The translations under genes were made by a program, and so were the position numbers. A DNA stretch of 64,000 bases from Gymnopus androsaceus JB14. Taxonomy: Eukaryota; Basidiomycota; Agaricomycetes; Agaricales; Omphalotaceae. Below, in pieces: positions 46,588 to 57,189 of the stretch; position 1 is the first letter of the stretch; each line of letters begins with the position of its first letter. The stretch covers positions 230,838 through 294,837 of the forward strand of contig ML769416.1 in the NCBI GenBank assembly GCA_009733575.1. The letters run 5' to 3'. The notes below the pieces were generated by a model. The model did not search any database. It was not told the origin of the DNA and saw only the letters and a program-made list of their open reading frames with translations.

Positions 46588-46968
46588 CTAGCCAATCCTT
46601 CTAACATTGATGATGAGCATTCACTTCTTTCTTCACTGTCTGTTCTCATACCAATAATGATTCAACGTGCATCAGACCCTGCAATATTTTTTGGCTTGCT
46701 AAGAGAAAACAATTTGTTGCCAGTCACATTTGCCACACCTGGGGGAAAAGGGTGGCACTCTATATTCTGGAATCAGAAGAATAAAATGATCAATATTGCT
46801 GCATTTCAATTTGATTGGTGGCATTGAGAGGTTGATACCACCGTGGATTGGGCAGTAGAGTGGATTCAGTATCTGGATTGGCTTTACTTTATATTCAAGC
46901 AGCAGTTTGCATGTGGCAGCAAATCTTTTGCTTCTCTCCTTAACCTAACTGGGAAAAGCACCCACTGG

Positions 46969-47540
46969 TAGGGTTTGGAGATACAATTCATTAAACTGCA
47001 AATAAATCATAAATTGCATTGCATTGTACTGCAAAATGTATCACTAGAGCTTGTACTGATACACAATTTAAATCAGTACAGGTTTACAGTTTATTCACAG
47101 TCCAAAAATTCCTTAAACTGCTGAGAATCAGTTTAAATTAGTACACATTTACACACAGTAGAACCTGTACAAACCCTTCCTTATACCTATATAAGAAGCT
47201 GATAAAGTACTTTTCTTACTTGAATCTTGATCAAGATGCATTTTAATAATATGTAGGCAGTATTATTACTTTGTATAACATGATTACTGGAAGACATTAC
47301 TTATCTAGCATTGAAATAGTGCATAAATGATTAGTTCATATCAGTTTATACTGATATAAACCAATTTGAATCTGAACTGATTTAAACTACATAAATTGTA
47401 TTGTACTGCACTGGTTGTATCAGTACAATCAATACAGATACACAGTTTAACCAAATTTCAAGAAAGCTTGTACTGGTGCAATCCATGATTTATTGGATTT
47501 GGGGCAAATAAATTGAATTGAATTGTATCTCAAAACCCTA
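46969..47540. mobile_element. hAT-type MITE with 8-bp target duplication
   Basis: The 572-bp element is bounded by inverted ends TAGGGTTTGGAGATACAATT and the complement of TAGGGTTTTGAGATACAATT. It is flanked by CCCACTGG at 46961-46968 and 47541-47548. An 8-bp duplication with TAGGG-type ends is characteristic of hAT elements. The interior is AT-rich with many 'gtactgatttaaac'-like subrepeats and no transposase. Removing it and one duplicate restores the DUF6535 frame exactly. Confidence 0.92.
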
Positions 47541-47752
47541 CCCACTGGGTCACCTGCTTTGGGTGGCTGATTGACCTCCTAAAAGACCAGGACTACCTTG
47601 CTTCATGTGACAGAGAATATGATGATCCCCCTCGCCAGGCACTCCACAAATTCCTCACTGAAATGCAGAAACATGAGACTCTCCCCTCTGTGGATCTATC
47701 AATGCACTCCATCCCAAGGCTTGAAGTTCAAGCTGATCGAAAAGAAAATTAG

Positions 47753-48886
47753 TAGGATGTTCTCTTCTAATTTCAAGTTTTGATATGTATATTGAACATA
47801 TTGATTTTAGAATGCCTTTCTCGAATAATGAAAGCCCACAAGAATCTGTGGTTCTACTTGTAGGAATACACCTTATAACACCAGCAAGGTGACAATGATA
47901 TTGACAAATGATAAAATGTTTGACCTTGTATGGATCTTGGGACAAAGATTCTAAGGCAAACAGGTAAAGTACATGTCTATCTACAACCTGTATTTATACT
48001 CCTAGAAAGCATATGTCATAGCTATCAAATATAGTAAGTGGATACTATGTGAAGTAATGATATCACCTATGATGCAATAGTGATATAAGGTGCAAATATA
48101 GCATAGATATGATGTAAATATGATGAAACCATGATATCATCATGACATAGCTGTATCCAGCTTGTACATCAAAATGTGATATTCCAACACTACTTCAAGT
48201 TGTAAGTATCTCTATCATCAATTTCAACCAAGATTTTAAGTTTATTCTTGATCCAGATTCCAGAAACACAGGAAAATAATTCAATTCCACAAATTGCAGA
48301 ACACAATCAGTTGACACCAAGGCAGCTAAAGGAGGGGTTAGAGATTTAAGAAGTTCCAAAAGACTTGAAGGGTCTGTTGTTGTAGTAGCATGTAGGTATG
48401 AGTTCTTAATCACAGGCTTGTTTCATTTTTGAATAAATAATAAAGCCATGAAGTAAGAAGGCTTGGTGAGGTGCAAGAGACAGATTTACTGCAGTTCTCA
48501 TGTGTGAGTTCCATTAAAGGGTTCTGTAACTTCTATGCCAGGAATCAAAAGTGGATCTCTAAGCAGGACTGGTTTTCTCAATCATACTTGAGCAAGGCCC
48601 ATCTGACAGTTTCCACTGGATGTTTGAAATCATGGTCCTTAGGACTCCTTACCCAGTCCCTATCAATACAAAGGACTAAAGCGATGACATTGCTGGCAAG
48701 TAAATTGAATGTGCCAGGTTCCTTCAAGAATATGGCACAGAAATCCCCAGCGCCAATGAAGTTGAAATTTACTCTGGATAGCCATACGATATAGTAACGA
48801 AGGAACAGGAAGACTGAGGAAGTACATTAGTTCCTTTGTCCTAGCCCCACTCCCTCAGGCCGGCAGAGAGTCCTTGTTCAACGTAT
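47753..48886. other. Gene-free interval
   Basis: It is AT-rich with 'gatatcat'-type repeats at 48050-48150. A plus frame at 48471-48794 has no recognisable family and no splice or promoter support. Nothing else is seen. Confidence 0.5.
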
Positions 48887-50226
48887 TCAACAACCTCTCA
48901 TCAACTTCACTTCCTCGATACGTCTCTCAATCAACCCTAGAAACGTATCCAACCCCAAAAGAACGCCTTCATCTGGGCCTTGGCCAGGAACGAAGCGGGT
49001 ATGAGCAAAGTCGATGAGTTTGATTGTATATGGAGGGGAAGATATGCGTTTGCGTCTGGAGACTTCAGAATTGTCTTCGTGTTCAGAATCCTCTTTCTCT
49101 TCACCGCTTGGAATATTGCCGACATCCTCCTCCTCCATCAGCCTCTCCCGTTCCTTCATCCACTCAACAGCCTTCCGAGCCTCGTCCTCGTCTCCCTCAT
49201 ACACCACCAACAAACTGCCTCCCACGATACGTATCTCGAGGGAGGCGAGTATGTCACGGAGGTGCGCGGTGGAGCCATGGATAGCACGGAGAGTGGGGAG
49301 GAGGGTTTCGACGGAGAGGCCAACGTTAGGATCGATAGACGCTGATTCGATGTGTCTGGATGTTGTTGAAACTTGGGAAGCACCTTTGGAGCTTGAACTT
49401 GTAGAAAACACTCTAGCAATTCCCTCGGGCAACTGGTCTTTCCGAATTGACTTGCCGTAGGTCTTCGGTGTGAAGATAGGTCCGGGAAAGGAAGGAGATT
49501 GGGAATGAACCTATGCCAAAGGGGAAAAAAATAGAACGGAAGACCAAGGAATTGTTGCAGAAGACTGAACCTGAAATCCCGTCAACCTCATCCCACACTC
49601 CCCACTTGTTGTCGCGCGCGCAACCTTGCGCATGCGTATCTTCTTCTCCTCTGAAGCATCCTCGTCGTACAAAACTCGGCCCAGTTTCAAATCGAGTATG
49701 TTGGGTTTAAAAAATGGATATAAAAGGTTTTCGAGGACTAGGGATTGTGTAGACGTGGTTGTATAAGTGAGTTGAAACTTTTATAAATAAATCACTCATC
49801 TTTTTCGACTTCTGTATGTTTTACGTCTTTCAGCGCTATCCCTGAGGCTCCTTCAACTATGCCCTGCATAGCTTGAACATCAAGCTCCCCTTCCAACCTT
49901 AGCATACCATAAAACTGCGGCACAAACTTGCTGAGTTTGCTAAGGTTGCGTAGGACTTTGCTATTTGAATCTGAATCCGAATTCGAATCAGGCATTGCTC
50001 TCGCCTGCGCCATAATAGCATAGAATTCTTGCTCCAGAGGTGAGGCCTGCTTGATAACTAGAGAGCCATCCTCTGCTGTAGATATTGACCCAAGATGCCC
50101 TCCTACTTGGGTAAATCCCGAGGATAAGGAGTCCGCGGACATAGGTTCGAACAAGGTTGAAGTTACAGGTACAGCGCGCCTATTGTGGCACGTGGTGGAA
50201 CGCGCTTGTTCCGCTCTTAACTCCAA
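48887..50226 (-). CDS. Inositol polyphosphate multikinase (IPK family)
   Basis: At least three minus-strand exons encode an IPK-family kinase, which phosphorylates soluble inositol phosphates (Ins(1,4,5)P3 upward) in nucleus and cytosol. The N-terminal part has 'VGGHLGSISTAEDGSLVIKQ' and 'FYAIM', with the ATP-site lysine. The middle has the signature PxxxDxKxG as 'KPNILDLKLG', followed by 'RVLYDEDASEEKKIRMRKVA' and 'GMRLTGFQV'. The C-terminus has 'YTIKLIDFAHTRFVPGQGPD', the catalytic/metal 'IDFA' motif, and 'GLDTFLGLIERRI'. An acidic insert lies between. The acceptor of the first intron (just before 'LVLENLLYPFFKP') is ambiguous: canonical AG choices shift the frame by one. The start may be Met 50226 or a downstream Met. 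Confidence 0.88.
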
Positions 50227-50354
50227 GCTTCATCCATCTCCATCCAACCGACCGATATCGCAATCGCAATCATCATTCGATTGGTACTGAGTAACTTTTT
50301 ATCTTCTTACTCTGTTCTAAACGGAATTAACAGGTTCAGGATACATAATTTCCT
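50227..50354. promoter_or_regulatory. Divergent promoter, inositol kinase / F-box gene
   Basis: Only 128 bp separate the two start codons. The tract contains 'tatcgcaatcgcaatc', a short direct repeat with CAAT cores. It presumably drives both genes. Confidence 0.4.
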
Positions 50355-51899
50355 ATGGCTTCTCTAAATCTCCGAAGCATAAATGCGGACTTCGAGACAA
50401 TACGCAGAAGGCTGCGCGAGGAACATGGTCCTGGATGTACATCCAACACTGAAATATCCAAAACGCTTGCCGATGTTGATAAGGATCTCGAAGAATGCGA
50501 TGCGGAGGTCATTCGCTTGCAGAAAGAAATCCATCACCTCCAGGCTCGCATTATTCATATACAAAATCAGCGCCAGCAACTGGAACACTACAAAAATTGT
50601 CTCCAGTGTCTCAGAATGCCGATGCGCAGATTTCCTAATGAAATCCTCCTCCGCATTTTCGACTTGGCCTGCGACATGAATATAATCCCTTCGAAGTTGC
50701 AGGCAATGCCTGCATTGGCTATCAGCCATGTCAGTTCCCGGTGGAGAAATTTGGCGATATCGTACCCTGACTTATGGTCACGGATATGCATTATAACTGA
50801 CGGACTAGATCACTACTCCTGGGCTAGAGTTTTCCAACTCTACCTTGATTCCTCACAACAATCTTTCCTTACACTTGAATATATAGGCAATACTCAAGAT
50901 CTTGTGAGTGACGCGCTTACTGTTCATGGTGTTCACAAGGATCGTTTTAAAGAACTCACTATAATCCCATTGATTCCAATTGTAATTGATGGCAAAGGAA
51001 AATGTTATCCAAATCTGCATCGGTTATCGCTGCTCTTCGAAATGCATACAGACTCGTTCATCCTGCTTGAATCTCCATGCAAGCTAAACACACTTGAACT
51101 TGTTCAATATGGTCCAGAGATGAAAGTTGTGTTTGAGATTTGTTCTAATCTCAAGGAATTACACTTTAGGCAACCTCGATCTTTTGGCAGCTTTCAAGGT
51201 TGTGCGCCTCTAACAGCTCCTCTTGTGGAGACACTGTCAGTCTCACTCAATCAGCCCATTCATCCCAACTCTGAGAAGTTGGCGAATGTGCTCTTTGCGT
51301 CTATCACTTGCCCGTCTTTGACGTCTCTTCTCATTGAAGCAGATGGCTACACACATACCTGGCCCCAAAATGACCTCCATGCTTTCATAGCTCGTTCATC
51401 TTTCCACCTTACAACCCTCTCCATCAAGTCAACCGCACTCCCTGTTGTTGACTTGCTCTACCACCTTCCATCTCTCCTTAACCTCACCGTCGATGATACT
51501 CATTTATCACCAGAGCAGAGCCCCATAACATCCGATCTCATGCAAAGTATGCATGCATTCTCGTACATATCCTCCTCCGAGTTCACTGTTATTCCGTCGG
51601 TTCTGGTCCCAAATTTGCAGAGTCTCGTGCTCCGAGGCTCTGAAAACATGGGAAACTTTGAGGATCGGGACTTTGTAGAAATGGTGTCATCGAGGTGGTT
51701 CCCTGCCAGCGAGTATGGATTCGGGGACACTTCAGGATTGAATTCGGTCACAGGTGGGGTAGCATGCCTACGTTCGGTCGTTATGGATTTCCGAAATCGC
51801 AAGATAGCGGATGAAGAGGTGTATAAGCCGCTAAGCATCTGGAAGAGGCAGGTATGCGGGTCGTTGTCATTGGAGAAAATTATAGGCTATAAGTTGTAA
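50355..51899 (+). CDS. F-box/LRR protein, intact single-exon paralog
   Basis: This single 514-residue frame starts MASLNLRSINADFETIRRRL. Residues about 30-85 form a heptad-rich coiled coil ('EECDAEVIRLQKEIHHLQAR'). The F-box follows at about 90-135: 'MRRFPNEILLRIFDLACDMN' then 'VSSRWRNLAISYPDLWSRIC'. The remainder has irregular leucine-rich repeats ('LNTLELVQYGPEMKVVFEIC', 'CPSLTSLLIEADG', 'LLYHLPSLLNLTVDDTHLSP') and ends 'FVEMVSSRWFP...'. F-box proteins bind Skp1 and present substrates to SCF ubiquitin ligases. The LRR part would choose the substrate. Agaricomycete genomes carry hundreds of such paralogs. Two decayed relatives lie at 27765-28330 and 32593-34208. Confidence 0.9.
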   Translation: MASLNLRSINADFETIRRRLREEHGPGCTSNTEISKTLADVDKDLEECDAEVIRLQKEIHHLQARIIHIQNQRQQLEHYKNCLQCLRMPMRRFPNEILLRIFDLACDMNIIPSKLQAMPALAISHVSSRWRNLAISYPDLWSRICIITDGLDHYSWARVFQLYLDSSQQSFLTLEYIGNTQDLVSDALTVHGVHKDRFKELTIIPLIPIVIDGKGKCYPNLHRLSLLFEMHTDSFILLESPCKLNTLELVQYGPEMKVVFEICSNLKELHFRQPRSFGSFQGCAPLTAPLVETLSVSLNQPIHPNSEKLANVLFASITCPSLTSLLIEADGYTHTWPQNDLHAFIARSSFHLTTLSIKSTALPVVDLLYHLPSLLNLTVDDTHLSPEQSPITSDLMQSMHAFSYISSSEFTVIPSVLVPNLQSLVLRGSENMGNFEDRDFVEMVSSRWFPASEYGFGDTSGLNSVTGGVACLRSVVMDFRNRKIADEEVYKPLSIWKRQVCGSLSLEKIIGYKL

Positions 51900-53541
51900 A
51901 AAGTATGAGCTGGTTCTTTCCTTGCCATCGTCATTTTTGCAGATCCTCGAATATTTCGGTCATGTCTCTCCTATTTCCCGAGCATTTTCTTAGTCACGAG
52001 TTACTGTTTCGTTTATTTTCTTTCGAGCTTCTTTCCTTGCTATCTGCCGCTTTCGCGAATTTCGTCCGAGTCATACGGTATGTATTTTTTAAAAATCTCT
52101 TTCTTCTTTCCTTGCTACATATCTTCGCTTTCGTAAGTTTCTCGACGGTCTATGTTTTTAATTTCTTGCAGTCAGTTTCGAGCTTTTGTTTCAGTTCGTT
52201 ATGTTCTGCTTATTTTGTTGCTTGTTTCCTTGCTATCTGCCTCATGATCTCGTCCGAGTCTTTTTTTTGAAAATCTCTTTGCAACTTCCCGAACGTTTTT
52301 GGTGTCTGAGTCACATTTTTTGTCTTGTGTCTCTTTCTTTACGTTGTACTATACCGATTTTCGCTCCTGTAACCTCCTTTGTACAAAGAAAGATAAATGT
52401 ATACGCCGTAACCTTCGACATCGATGATAACGAATAATAGTATTGATTTCGTACGCGGAGGTTATGCATGATGGATAAAAAATATCAGCAGACCAGCCAG
52501 CACAGCGTGCGTCGGAAGAGAAAGGAGAAAGTCTGTGAATCGTGCCATGCCCATTCAGCGCAAGAACAGATTTCACATCAAGAAAGAGCGGGAACGTCAT
52601 GTAACAAGTCAGTACCTCTCTCTGGCCCGGCTGAACCATGACCTCGGAGAATCACCATGGTCAGGAAAATGAATGGAGGAGGAAGGGATACGCACCCTGC
52701 CCATGTCAGTGGGTCCGTCCTAAGTCCTTCCTCGCAAACATATGCATTGAGTTAGATTCCACGGTTGAACGTTGAGGGTTAGTCTCGAGGATCTACTTGA
52801 ATTCCATACTCACCCATCCAATGACATCAGGGACCAGATGTTGATGTTGCGAGTGCTAGAAAGACAGATGAGGATGATGATGATGAGAGAGAGGTTTATT
52901 GTCCGTCCATTCGATCATGAATGTGCACATACTCTAAGTTTTAGAAGCTTGGAAGAGGAGGGATCGGGGATGCAGATTGGACAGGAAGGGGTCAAGTAGA
53001 ATGAGTGAAAGGATTCAAAGAGGATCCAAGCCCAAGTCAGACTCAAACGTGTTAGTCCAAGAAAGCATGCACATCGGAATGCCGTCCACTGTATTAGTAC
53101 ATACATACGCGGGATAGTCAAGATATGAGTCGGAGTATCCAGTACCTTTAAATCGAGATATATACTATATTGCAGTATTTTTCGAACGTCCGACCTTTCC
53201 TCCAGGCCTGTTCGTAACAGTTCACTTACCAGTATTCAGTTGATCAGGAATGTTAAAGTTCCTCTCAGAGCCACGCAGAGTGAGAATATCAAGAATTTCG
53301 CGATCTAAGTACGCATGGCGTGTATAGGTAGACTAATATTTGGGATGCATCGAAAGCAAAGCCGGCGGGAGGAGACTCACTGTCAGGTGGGTCAGGTCGC
53401 CAGATCCACGGCCGGGATCTGATGTGGAGTTGAAGCGTGGGATCAGTTACTTACATAACAGGAACAAATACGAGACGTCACTTTCCCAAAACCTTCGTCA
53501 TCTCTTGTCCTTTCCGACCCACAACGTCACTACTCCCAAAG
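51900..53541. other. Gene-free interval and 5' region of the bZIP gene
   Basis: 51900-52430 is T-rich with repeated 'ctttccttgctatctgcc'-like phrases. 52440-53330 has short frames (such as 52772-52999) and some donor-like sites on the minus strand, but no assembly of exons gives a recognisable protein. The distal part probably holds the promoter and 5' leader of the downstream bZIP gene. Confidence 0.5.
53474..53530 (+). promoter_or_regulatory. Two CRE-type sites upstream of the Atf1-like gene
   Basis: 'gacgtcac' at 53474-53481 and 'aacgtcac' at 53523-53530 contain the ACGTCA core bound by ATF/CREB factors. They lie about 150-210 bp before the start codon of an ATF/CREB factor, next to the putative 5'-leader donor. 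Autoregulation is an inference. Confidence 0.5.
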
Positions 53542-53679
53542 GTGAGTTTACCGACATTTTTTTATTTTAATGATGAGTTCATTGGAGAAGAAGAAGAAGA
53601 TGAAGTGAGATGAAACTAGATTATCTTCAATTTTCTTAAAGCTTTAGTTACGATGCTGACGCCAGCGACAATTTCACAG
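53542..53679 (+). other. Putative intron in the 5' leader of the bZIP gene
   Basis: A consensus donor 'ggtgagttt' at 53541-53549 and acceptor 'atttcacag' ending at 53679 would leave a single A before the start ATG at 53681. The sequence between is AT-rich with a purine run. Splicing here is inferred from the sites only. Confidence 0.5.
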
Positions 53680-53680
53680 A

Positions 53681-55284
53681 ATGCCCATCAAGACCAAGCA
53701 CAATTCGACGTCACCGCCGCCATTGCAGCGCCAGACACGGTCCGATTTTGGTCTTGAACCAAATCCATTCGAACAGTCTTTTTCTGCGACTCCCCGCCCC
53801 ACATCTTCCAACGTTCGGGGCGCAAGTCCACGAAACAGTGAACTTGGTCCATCCTCGAACGAATCGAACGACTCACATAAATCCGCCAACGATGATGCCG
53901 ATGGTTTGCGCAAGAACCGAGCTGGCTCGGAAGGATCGACAAGTCCTCGTCCAATGCTGCCTCCATTGGCCGCGATTAGCTCACCTGCAGACCAGACCGG
54001 GATGCATCCTTGGGCATTCAACTCTTCTCTATCCTCGCTGGGAAACTCCCTGCGAGCTGGCCCGCTTTCTCCTGCCATGCTAGCCGGTCCGCAGGATTCA
54101 AACAATGCAAATGCTTCTTCCGGCATTCACTTTGATCCAAACTCTTTTCGTACCGGTCTCACTCCCAGAACCGGATTGACACCGAGAACAGGCTTGACTC
54201 CCGCGGGGACAGGTCTCACTCCACTCGTTGGTGGTCCAGTGTCATTCCCTGCATCACCGGGTACAGCAGCCTTCCTCGCACTCATGAATGGCCACAACTC
54301 TGCTTCGGGTCCAACGATTACTCCCAATACTCTTAATGCTATCACCGGTGTTCTAAACTCTCAGCCATCGTACACCAACCCACCCACTGTTCCCTCACAC
54401 TTGCATCAGAGTGTAAATGGGAATGAGAACACCAACCCAGGCAGCTACCTCGAGTCAGCCAATAACGCAGCCTCGACAGCTGCGAATGGCTTGTTCCTGC
54501 TCTCGCAAGCTCATCAGGAGCTCACCAAGCGCGAAGAGGAGGCAAGAGCCAACTCGGTTACTGACAACGATAGTAACAACAACTCACGACCGAATAAACG
54601 TGGTGCAAAGCGAAAGAACTCCGAGGCCATTACTAACACACGGAGCTCGAAACGAACCAAAGCTACTGGAGGCGGGAGGCGGAAACAAGCAGCCACTCCG
54701 GAGTACAATGACGAAGATGACGATGAGGAAGACGATGAGGAGGAGGTCATGAAGGAGATGCAGGCTCAGCAACAGCAGAACGCAGGCAAGGGTGGTAGAA
54801 GTAAGAAGCCTGAGACAGAAGAGGAGAAGAGAAAGAATTTCTTGGAGCGAAATCGACAAGGCATGTCTACTCTGTTCTTCTACCTCAAATAAACTAACCT
54901 TCTACCGCAGCCGCACTGAAATGCCGGCAAAGAAAAAAGGCCTGGCTCGCCTCCCTCCAAGCCAAAGTCGAATTCCTCACACAAGAAAACGAACGACTAA
55001 CTTCCGCCCTAGTCTCTTCGAGAGAAGAAATCTCTCGTCTTTCGGCTCATGTTGGGTCTGTTGGCCTAGGGGCAGCTGCTGCCGCAGGTTTACCGCTGAA
55101 CCTTGGCGTCGGCGCCGTCTCAAGTGTCAACGGCGTAACGGTTGCTGGGAATGTATCGGGAAAACAAGCCGTACCAGTTAGTGTGGGGGTTCCGTCAGCT
55201 ACAAAAGGTACGGCAACGACAGTTGCGCAGGCGGTCAGTGCGGGTGCGGGTGCAGGCAAGCAGACTGGTGGGTATGGGTACTGA
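53681..55284 (+). CDS. atf1: bZIP transcription factor, Atf1/Aft1 (ATF/CREB) type
   Basis: Exons 53681-54860 and 54911-55284 encode 517 residues. The N-terminal half is Ser/Pro/Asn-rich and contains the 'RTGLTPRTGLTPRTGLTP' repeats and 'LVGGPVSFPASPGTAAFLAL' of the Aft1 HRA/HRR region, likely MAP-kinase targets given the TP sites. An NLS-like 'KRGAKRKNS' and an acidic 'DEDDDEEDDEEE' tract precede the basic region 'KNFLERNRQAALKCRQRKKA', then a leucine zipper from 'WLASLQAKVEFLTQENERLT'. This basic region is nearly that of fission yeast Atf1, a stress (Sty1/Hog1) effector binding CRE sites. The 50-bp intron inside the basic region uses a GC donor (GCATGT). The C-terminus is Ala/Gly/Val-rich. 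Confidence 0.92.
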
Positions 55285-56219
55285 ACTCGATTTCGTTCAA
55301 TGATGTCGTCATTGGATTTGCCATACCGTCTATCGGTGATAGCTGATGTTCACTGCCATCTCTCTCGCTCCGCTTTTCCCGACCTCCATCCATGTACATG
55401 TACCCGCATATTCTCCCCCAGAAACACGATCCTACTCTCCCGCTCCCAATTTCCTTTCTTGTCCTTATATAACTTTGGTTGATATTTCGGACATGGGCTT
55501 TTTTCTTCGTTTTTTCCTCCTTTCCTGTTCATGGGTATCATGAACGGTTATATATATGTATGTGCATATACTTTCTCAGAGGCCCTCCATCGTCGCCTCT
55601 TCCTCCTTTGCATATATGATTATGAACGCTCTTTTCAATTTTTCTTTTGCCTCCCCGTATCATCCTTCCTTCTCACTTTTTTTTTTGGCATTCGATGAAG
55701 TGATTCTGCCGCTTCGCTGACCCTCTCCCTATGTGCATACATGATATGTTGTTATTTTCTCTTCTCGTCCAATCTTCGGAGTCCTTGTACTCCTCCAAAG
55801 TATCATAAGTACTCTGTATGCTCTTTCCTAGTCCTAGCTATACAATGCGTTCCGTACATATTTACGAGTAAACGAATGAAGCTGTATTATACGTACTTGG
55901 AGTGGGATCGGATCGTCGATATTCGGTTTCGAATGCGCTCCTGCTAAACAGTCATCAACGCAGTATCACTTCTCCCTGAGGGCCCTACTAAACACAAACG
56001 CATATCTTCGCTTCTGTATTCCATCAAAGTTCAAACTCATCGACTTTGAAGGTTGATGAGAGATGTATCAAGGACTATCGAGGAGGTAAAGTTCATTTGA
56101 AGCCAAGGGCAAGCCGGCCAAGGATGAAGGACTTCTTACTACACTCTAGGTATACTCCACACACTGCCAATGAGTCTGAACTGAAGCATTGTGCGAAATG
56201 ATTTAAGTAATTCAATAGA
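55285..56219. other. 3' flank of the bZIP gene and gene-free interval
   Basis: This is a pyrimidine-rich, then AT-rich interval. A 'tcatcgactttgaaggttgatga' hairpin lies near 56038-56060. No gene is recognised. Confidence 0.5.
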
Positions 56220-57155
56220 TACAGAAGCAAACCCCCAGGTGAAATTTTCAATTTTTCAGTGGCTTGGAGCAGGTTTCAGCCTTAGGTTTTTTTCATATAA
56301 TATCTAGATTGCATTTAATTTAAAGCTATAATACAATTGAGATGCCTATGCTACATTGTGTACCTAAAATAAAATGAAACAACCAAAATTCACCAAAAAC
56401 TCGAAAATGTATGTATGGTCCCGGCATTGTACCATGCAGCCAACCTTCATGATTGAGCTGTGAGTGCACTGGAAAGCAGTCAAAGATAATAGAATGTGCT
56501 CAGTCCGCAATAAGCTAGCAAGGCGTGCTTATCAGAGGATAAGCTGAGCACGGCGAGAGAATCGGCATCTAGGTGCTCAGTCGTCTTGATCCTGACTCTC
56601 ATTGCTGCCAATTTTACATTGGTTTTTTGAGTCTCCCAACCCAACCATCCATATTGATGGTTTGTCCCTCAGTTCATAATTATCTATTATACTCACCTCT
56701 CAAGGAGTCAGGGCACAATCCAGTAGTGTAGCCTGTTGTCCTTTCCTATCTGTTGGAAAGTCCTGCTCTAGTAAATATTTCCAGCGTCTCTGATGTTCCG
56801 GACTTAGCCAGCGTGTGGTTGTTTTTTTTGCCCACCCACGCGGGCCAAGCCCCAGCCAAACCACAATTCTATGTATGTATGGGAACATACAACTTGTATG
56901 ATTCCCATACCTCTACTCTACACTGAACGGAGTGCACCCAGCTTATCAGGTTGTACAAGTGATTTGGGTCACATGTGATTTTTTGCCTGGGGGTTTTTTA
57001 TATACACATGCTCAGAAAAATCTGAGAAAATTTGGACACAATGCTAGAATGCATGTGACTTAAATACAAAAAAATATTTGCCTAAATCAATCACCAACCC
57101 AAGTTCTTGCATAATCTCTGCAAAATTTTTTGCCTGGGGGTTTGCTTTTGTATTT
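56220..57155. mobile_element. Candidate TIR element
   Basis: 'tacagaagcaaacccccagg' at 56220-56239 and the complement of 'tacaaaagcaaacccccagg' at about 57136-57155 form inverted ends of about 20-25 bp. A further direct copy of 'ttgcctgggggttt' lies at about 56979-56994. No transposase or clear target duplication is visible, so the element status is provisional. Confidence 0.45.
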
Positions 57156-57189
57156 CCCGACACTGACCGAAGGGAAGGGAGGGTCTTGT

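Larger units (their letters stand above)
38719..47752 (+). pseudogene. DUF6535 membrane protein gene, disrupted by two transposable elements and a stop
   Basis: Exons 38719-39034, 39085-39251 and 39312 onward encode an agaricomycete DUF6535 protein: an acidic N-terminus, 'FYKTYLDEKDVFDNDRITAW', then membrane helices ('IIIGLFSAIVTSFVIQTSQT', 'VNALWFTSLSISLSAALLAI', 'LLPITLHISIALFLVGLALF', 'AISVVTGIAYTAYIGSIILS') and a long helical C-terminal region. The exon is cut at codon 'A' of 'NHALA' by the copia element (41261-46587) and resumes 'NPSNIDDEHSLLSSLS'. An in-frame TGA at 46825-46827 follows 'FDWWH', then 'EVDTTVDWAVEWIQYLDW' continues. A hAT-type MITE (46969-47540) splits 'GKSTHW|VTCFGWLIDL'. 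The ancestral stop is TAG at 47750-47752. Function of the family is unknown. Confidence 0.9.

Noticed and set aside
54514..54750. Antisense serine-rich frame opposite the bZIP gene
   Set aside because: It is a shadow of the GAY/GAR-rich acidic tract on the coding strand.
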